DNA of 6,592 nt from a bacterium (GTDB taxonomy: Bacteria > UBP13 > UBA5359). Within the stretch, counting starts at the first letter, position 1, and the number at the start of each line of letters is the position of its first letter. Positions 1 through 4,702 of the stretch are shown here, piece by piece. The position numbers and the translations under genes were made by a program. The stretch spans positions 1-6,592 of the forward strand of contig JAQVUQ010000158.1 in assembly GCA_028699365.1 (NCBI GenBank), in the 5' to 3' direction. Under the pieces are notes generated by a model. That model was given only the letters and a program-made list of their open reading frames with translations, made no database searches and had not been told where the DNA came from.

Positions 1-950
1 TAACCGCCCGCCGGGCTTTGAATGAGCTTGAACAGGAGAATTTCTTGAGGCGCATCCCAGGCAAAGGCACTTATGTCGCCTCAACATTGCCCATACTCAA
101 GAACTTCTCCGAGAGCCGGGAAATCGGTGTTGTCTTTCACGATGTATTCAAGATGACTGAGCCTTCAATTGCCAGGTTTCTGGAAGGCGCGGCTGCCGTT
201 GCTCAGCATTTTGGCTATGTATTGCATATCTTTACCACTATGGGAAGAAGCATTTTTGCCGGTAACAGTGCTTTATGCCATAGCATTGAGCAGAAGAATT
301 TGGCAGGATTGCTCTTGTTAAGTCCAATGGAAGAGGCCGAGATAAAGCGGTTAATGGCGAGCAGGTGTCCGTTTGTCGTTGTAAGTGATGTATATGCCGG
401 TATGCATGTACCAACCGTATATTGTGATGATAGTGCTGTTGCGTATAATGCTGCCAAGGAGTTTCTTAGCCAAGGCCATCGCAAAATAACCTTGGCTGTA
501 AGCCAGCGGTTGCCGGTTATGTCTCATATCGTGCGAGGAAGAGAGCGTATGAGCCAAGGTTATACTAAAGCTCTTAAAGAATATGGCGTGGATGATATTA
601 ACATAATAATTAATTATCTGGCAACGCCCGGCCAGGATACTGATGGAATAAAAAAGGATATCTGCAAGGCCTTGGGCGAGACGACGGCATTTATCGTCTC
701 GGGTGACAGCCTGGCGTTGGAAATATGTAATTGCATTAGAGAGCAGGGCAAAGTGATCGGCAAAGACGTAGATCTTTTTGTATATGGAGATAGCTCCAAT
801 ATCCCGGATGCAAGGATTGTTCGGAAACCGTTTAGCAAGATGGGCGAACATGCCGTCCGGAAGCTGATTAACATGCAGAACGGACTTGATGACGGGGGGC
901 TGGAGGCGATCGTCATAGATTGCGTTGAGCCACAGACAACACCTGTTTAA
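1..950 (+). CDS. GntR-type wHTH / LacI-type sensor hybrid transcriptional regulator (5' partial)
   Basis: This is a DNA-binding repressor or activator that senses a small ligand, probably a sugar. The reading frame is open from the left edge (codons begin at nt 3), giving 315 residues and no visible start. The first residues, TARRALNELEQENFLRR followed by PGKGTYVA (nt 3-86), are the end of a GntR winged helix: recognition helix, then the wing with its GKGT turn. About 45-50 residues of the HTH are missing to the left. The rest matches a LacI/periplasmic-binding-protein-like sensor: a first strand EIGVVFHDV (nt 120-146), 'SQGHRKITL' (about nt 468-494), 'GYTKALKEYGV' (about nt 558-590), and the late 'SGDSLALEICNCIREQGKVIG' type region with the closing 'KPFSKMGEHAVRKLI'. 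This is the AraR-like architecture common in sugar regulons. The TTG at nt 18 is not the real start, because family similarity continues upstream of it. The stop is 51 nt before the hydrolase gene, so it probably heads or belongs to the operon. Ligand unknown. Confidence 0.9.
   Translation, partial: TARRALNELEQENFLRRIPGKGTYVASTLPILKNFSESREIGVVFHDVFKMTEPSIARFLEGAAAVAQHFGYVLHIFTTMGRSIFAGNSALCHSIEQKNLAGLLLLSPMEEAEIKRLMASRCPFVVVSDVYAGMHVPTVYCDDSAVAYNAAKEFLSQGHRKITLAVSQRLPVMSHIVRGRERMSQGYTKALKEYGVDDINIIINYLATPGQDTDGIKKDICKALGETTAFIVSGDSLALEICNCIREQGKVIGKDVDLFVYGDSSNIPDARIVRKPFSKMGEHAVRKLINMQNGLDDGGLEAIVIDCVEPQTTPV
677..701 (+). repeat. 8-bp inverted repeat inside the regulator gene
   Basis: CGAGACGA (677-684) and TCGTCTCG (694-701) are exact complements with a 9-nt loop, within codons for the LacI-like domain. 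No U-tract follows. It may be chance; listed because it is a clean stem. Confidence 0.45.
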
Positions 951-989
951 CCGTGTGATAGTCGTGAGAGACGGTTGCAAGATAGCTAT

Positions 990-994
990 GGAGG
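990..994 (+). promoter_or_regulatory. Ribosome binding site deciding the GTG start of the GH42-like gene
   Basis: GGAGG lies 7 nt before GTG 1002. The frame is also open to a TTG at 975, but that codon has no Shine-Dalgarno and would put polar residues before the signal peptide. An 8-nt palindrome ATAGCTAT (982-989) abuts the site; it is too short to call an operator. The rest of the 951-1001 spacer shows no clear promoter or terminator. Confidence 0.8.
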
Positions 995-1001
995 TACGAT
1001 A

Positions 1002-3260
1002 GTGAAGCCATTTATCCTTTTTGGTATTGTCTTGGCTCTATGTATAAATACGGTCGCTTACTGTGACGATAGTGGTCTAAATGATAAAGGGAGAGAAGAA
1101 ATGCATGTCCAGGTAAACCGGGATAACGGTGTGCCTATCCTGATGCTCAATGATAAGCCCATGCCGGTGATCGGCTATAGGGATCATCATCCTGTTGTTC
1201 ATATGGAAACTACTGAGAGCTTTACAAAAGCCGGGATAAAGATCCATTTTTTGTCTATTAGTCCTGCCGGCCGGGCCTATCAGGGGAACGGGCTTTATAA
1301 ATTGCTTGATAACAATGCAGAAAGTGTCTTAAAGAAGTGTCCCGATACATATTTCTTAATCCTGACCAGCGTGGATATCAAAAAAGCAAGCGAACCGCGC
1401 TGGTTTAATGGCAAATCTGATCAGTTGACGATCTGGCCACCGAATATGCGTGAAGGTGATCGTGTCTCAATGGCATCCAAAGCCTGGCGTGAAGAGGTAA
1501 AGGGGGATCTGCGCCGGCTTGTGGAACATGTAAAGAATGCGCCGTATGCAAACAGGGTGTTAGGCTTTTTCCTGAGCGGTGGGGGCGGAGAATGGGGGGA
1601 TTACTGGGATTACAGTAAACCGGCCCAACAGGGTTTTATTGAATGGCTGAATGTAAAATACGGTGACGATGTTCAACTTTTGAAGAAAAAATGGAATGAT
1701 CCAAATATTACCTTTGAGGCGGTTGCTATACCTGCCTGGAAGGAATTAAGCTCAGCCGACGATGGTATTTTCTATGATCCGGGCAAGAACCGGAGAATCA
1801 TAGATTATCTGTTATATCATCATCAGTTGGCGGCTGATACAGCCATAGATTTCTGCAAAGTGATCAAGGAAGAGAGCGACAATAAAAAGCTGACGGGACT
1901 CTGGAACGGTTATATGTTTCTGCCGGAATGGTGGCAAGATGGAGATGCGGCAAACAATATAATTGCCAACAGAAGGGTAAAGATGTTTTCACGAATACTT
2001 GAATCGCCCTATGTCGATTTTGTTACCGCACCATACTCTTACCAGGAAAGGCATAGCGGAGGCTGCTTTGTTTCACAAATACCTCTGGACAGCATAGTTC
2101 TTCACGGAAAGTTGGCGCTTGTCGAGGATGACACCAGAACGCATCTTTCAACTTCGCATTCCGCCTACCTTTCATGTCAAAAATACGGGGATGACTTTGG
2201 TAAAGCAAGTAACGAGGATGAGTCTATTGCTGTTCTTAAAAGGAACTTTGCCGGTGTTCTGACAAAGCCTGGCAGCGGCATATACTATTTCGGCCTTGGC
2301 GATGACGGCAACAAGTGGTTTGACAGTCCGGCTATTCTGAACACGGTGGGAAGTTTTAAGGAAATAGCCGGCAATACGCTTGCCAAAGATAAGAATGCTT
2401 CAAATATTGCTGTTATCGTCAGCTACAGATCATTCCTGTATCAGAAAATTAACGATCTTAGCCGCGATTTCCTGCTCAATCAGATGTACCACAATTTAAC
2501 TGTGGTAGGCGCTCCGTTCGATACCTATCTGGACAGTGACCTGAACGATAAGAAGTTTCCGTTCGACAAATACAAGATGTATATCTTTTTGAACAGCTTT
2601 TATCTGCCTGATGCAGAGCGTCAATTAATCAGGGAGAAGGTCTGTAGAAGCGGTAATACGGTGGTATGGATTTATGCCAGCGGTTTTATTGATGAAGAAA
2701 GTGCCCAGGTCGGCAATATATCGAGTCTTACAGGTATAAATGTGGCTAAATATGAGGGGAAGCTGACGCGTCTGAATTGCGTTGTCAACAACTATACCCA
2801 TGATATTACCAAAGGCTTGCCCACCAATACGCGCTTTGGGTGTGAGAGGACAATGGAACCCGTGTTCTGGGTCGACGATCCTGATGCTCAAATTTTGGGT
2901 GAATTATCCTGTACTACAAATGAAGATTGGATAAGAACTTTCAGGAAACCCGGACTTTGTGTGAAACGCTTTAAGTCATGGACCTCGATATGGTCAGGGA
3001 TACCCAATTTACCCTCCTCTCTGTTGAGGAATATGGCAAAATCAGCCGGCGTCCATATTTACAGTGAAGGAGATGACCAGGTCTTTGCCAGCCAGAAGGT
3101 ATTCTCAATTCATGCTAGATATGACGGAGTAAGAAAAATAAGCTTCCCTAAGAAAACTAATATCTATGATCCGTTTAGCAAACGGTATGTTGCGCGGAAT
3201 GTGGATAAAGTTGAGGAATTTATGAAAAAAGGCGATACGCTGATCTGGATGCTGGAATAG
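1002..3260 (+). CDS. Secreted GH42-like (clan GH-A) glycoside hydrolase with GATase-like domain
   Basis: A 752-residue protein that probably hydrolyses a beta-linked glycoside outside the cytoplasm. The N-terminus MKPFILFGIVLALCINTVAYC is a signal peptide (cleavage near residue 20); the cysteine context is not a good lipobox. Residues about 35-65 form a beta-rich lead-in (NGVPILMLNDKPMPVIGY) to a TIM barrel that ends near residue 430. Seen there: 'GFFLSGGGGEWGDYW' with Glu197 as likely acid/base, the GH42-like segment 'GFIEWLNVKYGDDVQLLKKKW', and 'LALVEDDTRTHLS' with Glu375 as likely nucleophile. From about residue 468 to 590 (NIAVIVSYRSFL onward) it resembles the GATase-like trimerisation domain of GH42 beta-galactosidases. 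A beta-rich C-terminal region (about 640-752, including 'IHARYDGVRKISFP') closes the protein. Length and order suit GH42-like proteins, but the usual Asn before the acid/base Glu is replaced by Gly, so I assign no exact family or substrate. It lies between the regulator and the prepilin pair, 27 nt from the latter. Confidence 0.78.
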   Translation: MKPFILFGIVLALCINTVAYCDDSGLNDKGREEMHVQVNRDNGVPILMLNDKPMPVIGYRDHHPVVHMETTESFTKAGIKIHFLSISPAGRAYQGNGLYKLLDNNAESVLKKCPDTYFLILTSVDIKKASEPRWFNGKSDQLTIWPPNMREGDRVSMASKAWREEVKGDLRRLVEHVKNAPYANRVLGFFLSGGGGEWGDYWDYSKPAQQGFIEWLNVKYGDDVQLLKKKWNDPNITFEAVAIPAWKELSSADDGIFYDPGKNRRIIDYLLYHHQLAADTAIDFCKVIKEESDNKKLTGLWNGYMFLPEWWQDGDAANNIIANRRVKMFSRILESPYVDFVTAPYSYQERHSGGCFVSQIPLDSIVLHGKLALVEDDTRTHLSTSHSAYLSCQKYGDDFGKASNEDESIAVLKRNFAGVLTKPGSGIYYFGLGDDGNKWFDSPAILNTVGSFKEIAGNTLAKDKNASNIAVIVSYRSFLYQKINDLSRDFLLNQMYHNLTVVGAPFDTYLDSDLNDKKFPFDKYKMYIFLNSFYLPDAERQLIREKVCRSGNTVVWIYASGFIDEESAQVGNISSLTGINVAKYEGKLTRLNCVVNNYTHDITKGLPTNTRFGCERTMEPVFWVDDPDAQILGELSCTTNEDWIRTFRKPGLCVKRFKSWTSIWSGIPNLPSSLLRNMAKSAGVHIYSEGDDQVFASQKVFSIHARYDGVRKISFPKKTNIYDPFSKRYVARNVDKVEEFMKKGDTLIWMLE

Positions 3261-3275
3261 TTTAGCAATGAACGT

Positions 3276-3281
3276 GAGGTG
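3276..3281 (+). promoter_or_regulatory. Ribosome binding site for the first prepilin-like gene
   Basis: GAGGTG sits 6 nt before GTG 3288. The in-frame GTG at 3279 lies inside this site and so cannot be the start. Starting at 3288 gives an N-terminus of eight residues before the cleavage-site Gly, the same spacing as in the next gene. Confidence 0.7.
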
Positions 3282-3287
3282 TTTGCA

Positions 3288-3956
3288 GTGAACGTATATA
3301 AGAGATCTGAAGGCTTTACATTGAATGAGTTCTTAATAGTAGTTTCAATCTCCGTGTTACTGGCAACAATGCTTTTTTCAGTGTTCTCCAGAGCCAGGTC
3401 GGTGAATGAAGAAGCTATTTGCATGAACAATCTTAAGAAAATAGGCATTGCTTTGAAAATGTATGCGGAGGACCAGGGAAACGGCTCGGTTTTTCCTCCT
3501 GCTTATAACTCTTCAGGGATAGCTGGACAAGGAAGATACTGGGCGGATTTCCTGGCTCCGTACGTCGAGGCTAAGGGGAAATATGACAAGGCTGCCCGGC
3601 CCTGCTATGCTGACACTGTCTTCGATTGCCCCAGCCTGACGGTATACACAGCCAATGTGCCGGTAGACTACGCATATTTCCGTGTGCTGTGGGCATATTC
3701 CAACAATGCAGTAAATGATATCAAAAAAATAAAGAGGTTAACGGATGTAGGGATAATTGCTGATGCAGAGTTCTTTGCGGACGGCACCCCATCATCAGCT
3801 AAGATCGGTTCGCCGGGGGTTTCCGATACCCGTGCCATGTTAAGAAACAGGCACAATAATGGTCTGAACATCCTGTACTGCGACGGACATGTAGGTCATA
3901 TGTCTGCTAATACAGGGGATGATTTAAGGAGCATATTCGATGCCTCCAGGCATTGA
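3288..3956 (+). CDS. Prepilin-like protein with H-X9-DG C-terminus (first tandem copy)
   Basis: A 222-residue type IV pilin/type II pseudopilin-like protein. A short basic leader (MNVYKRSEG) precedes the cleavage/methylation motif G9-FTLNE, with Glu at mature position 5 kept. A hydrophobic helix follows (about 15-34), then 'CMNNLKKIGIALKMYAED' (45-62), the globular part with 'GRYWADFLAPY' (82-92), 'FDCPSL' (112-117) and '[15 protein letters not shown]' (125-139), and the end motif His189-X9-Asp199-Gly200 in '[15 protein letters not shown]'. The H-X9-DG tail defines a known prepilin-associated family of unknown function; by family rule a prepilin peptidase cleaves after Gly9 and the protein is inserted in the inner membrane or assembled in a pseudopilus. 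Oddities: mature position 4 is Asn instead of the common Ile, and the hydrophobic helix carries Ser20, Ser22, Thr27 and Ser31. By hand alignment about 147 of 221 positions equal the next gene product. Role unknown. Confidence 0.93.
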   Translation: MNVYKRSEGFTLNEFLIVVSISVLLATMLFSVFSRARSVNEEAICMNNLKKIGIALKMYAEDQGNGSVFPPAYNSSGIAGQGRYWADFLAPYVEAKGKYDKAARPCYADTVFDCPSLTVYTANVPVDYAYFRVLWAYSNNAVNDIKKIKRLTDVGIIADAEFFADGTPSSAKIGSPGVSDTRAMLRNRHNNGLNILYCDGHVGHMSANTGDDLRSIFDASRH

Positions 3957-3983
3957 TTGCGAAACATGTTAATAAGAAGATAA

Positions 3984-3990
3984 GAAAGGG
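3984..3990 (+). promoter_or_regulatory. Ribosome binding site for the second prepilin-like gene
   Basis: GAAAGGG lies 9 nt before ATG 4000. An in-frame TTG at 3994 is only 3 nt from this site, too near for initiation, so ATG 4000 is preferred. The spacer 3957-3999 shows no terminator hairpin. Confidence 0.6.
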
Positions 3991-3999
3991 TGTTTGATT

Positions 4000-4665
4000 A
4001 TGATTAAAGAAAAAAGGTCACAGGGGTTCACATTGATAGAATTGCTCGTCGTAATAGCAATTATAGCGTTGTTGGCCGCAATCCTTTTCCCTGTGTTCGG
4101 CAAAGCAAGAGAAAATGCCAGAAAAACTACTTGTATGAGCAATCTTAAACAGATAGGTGTGGCTCTGTGGATGTATGCCCAGGATGAGGGCGAGGGTGCT
4201 GTTTTTCCGCCTGCATATAATTCCGCAGGTGTAGCCGGCCAGGGACGATACTGGGCGGATATGCTGGCGCCATATGCCGGAGCCAAAGGAAAATACGTCA
4301 GTTCTGCCCGGCCTTGCTATGCAAACACGGTGTTCGATTGTCCCAGTCTGACGGAATACACAACTAATATGCCGGTAGACTATGCATACTTTAGAGTACT
4401 GTGGGCGTATTCCAATTACCCATTAAATGATACTACGCGGATAGCAAAGTTATCTGAAGTAGGAATAATTGCCGATGCGGAGTTCTTCACGGACGGCACT
4501 ACATCATCAGCAAAAATTGGCGACATAGGGGTTTCCAGTAGCTCTATCCTAAGGAACAGGCATAATGGCGGATTGAACATTCTCTATTGCGATGGTCATG
4601 TTAAGTATCTGACTGCCAAGATAGGGGACAACATATATACCATATTTGATTCATCCAAGCACTGA
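4000..4665 (+). CDS. Prepilin-like protein with H-X9-DG C-terminus (second tandem copy)
   Basis: A 221-residue paralogue of the preceding product with a textbook N-terminus: basic leader MIKEKRSQG, cleavage after Gly9, mature FTLIELLVV with Glu at position 5, and an uninterrupted hydrophobic helix to about residue 34. Then come '[18 protein letters not shown]' (45-62), '[11 protein letters not shown]' (82-92), 'FDCPSL' (112-117), the 15-residue tract '[15 protein letters not shown]' (125-139) identical to the first copy, and His188-X9-Asp198-Gly199. All four cysteines (45, 106, 114, 197) are shared with the first copy. The family is membrane-anchored or pseudopilus-forming after prepilin-peptidase processing; no peptidase, secretion ATPase or pilus platform gene lies in this window, so they must be encoded elsewhere. 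The gene is 37 nt upstream of the GH63-like gene and very likely co-transcribed. What it binds or exports is unknown. Confidence 0.94.
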   Translation: MIKEKRSQGFTLIELLVVIAIIALLAAILFPVFGKARENARKTTCMSNLKQIGVALWMYAQDEGEGAVFPPAYNSAGVAGQGRYWADMLAPYAGAKGKYVSSARPCYANTVFDCPSLTEYTTNMPVDYAYFRVLWAYSNYPLNDTTRIAKLSEVGIIADAEFFTDGTTSSAKIGDIGVSSSSILRNRHNGGLNILYCDGHVKYLTAKIGDNIYTIFDSSKH

Positions 4666-4692
4666 TGTGGTGATAGCACGCTGCTTTTCCCT

Positions 4693-4697
4693 GGAGG
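4693..4697 (+). promoter_or_regulatory. Ribosome binding site for the GH63-like gene
   Basis: GGAGG is 5 nt before ATG 4703. The frame is open further up to GTG codons at 4670 and 4667, which lack such a site and add no signal peptide. The spacer 4666-4702 holds nothing else that I can support. Confidence 0.75.
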
Positions 4698-4702
4698 TTG
4701 AC

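Larger units (their letters stand above)
3288..4665 (+). repeat. Tandem gene duplication (two diverged prepilin-like copies)
   Basis: The two genes align over their full length with a single one-residue gap near residue 181. Hand count: about 147 identical residues of 221 overall, 63 of 80 in residues 61-140, but only 21 of 40 in residues 1-40. Many codons differ synonymously, so the duplication is old and the globular core has been kept by selection. Confidence 0.9.

Noticed and set aside
606-617. Perfect 12-nt AT palindrome ATAATTAATTAT.
   Set aside because: It lies in codons for Asn/Ile/Tyr in the regulator and is low-complexity AT sequence; no other operator evidence.
351-980. Long minus-strand open frame opposite the regulator.
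   Set aside because: It is antisense to a clear LacI-like coding sequence, shows no recognisable domain, and runs past the regulator's stop.
3268-3291. A 7-codon mini-ORF (ATG 3268 to TGA 3289) overlaps the GTG start of the first prepilin gene, as if a coupling leader; its 'TGAACGT' is repeated at the real start.
   Set aside because: There is no ribosome binding site before ATG 3268 and the repeat is only 7 nt, so chance is sufficient.
4666-4702. Possible terminator between the second prepilin gene and the GH63-like gene (GTG-ATAG-CAC).
   Set aside because: The stem is only 3 bp and no T-run follows.
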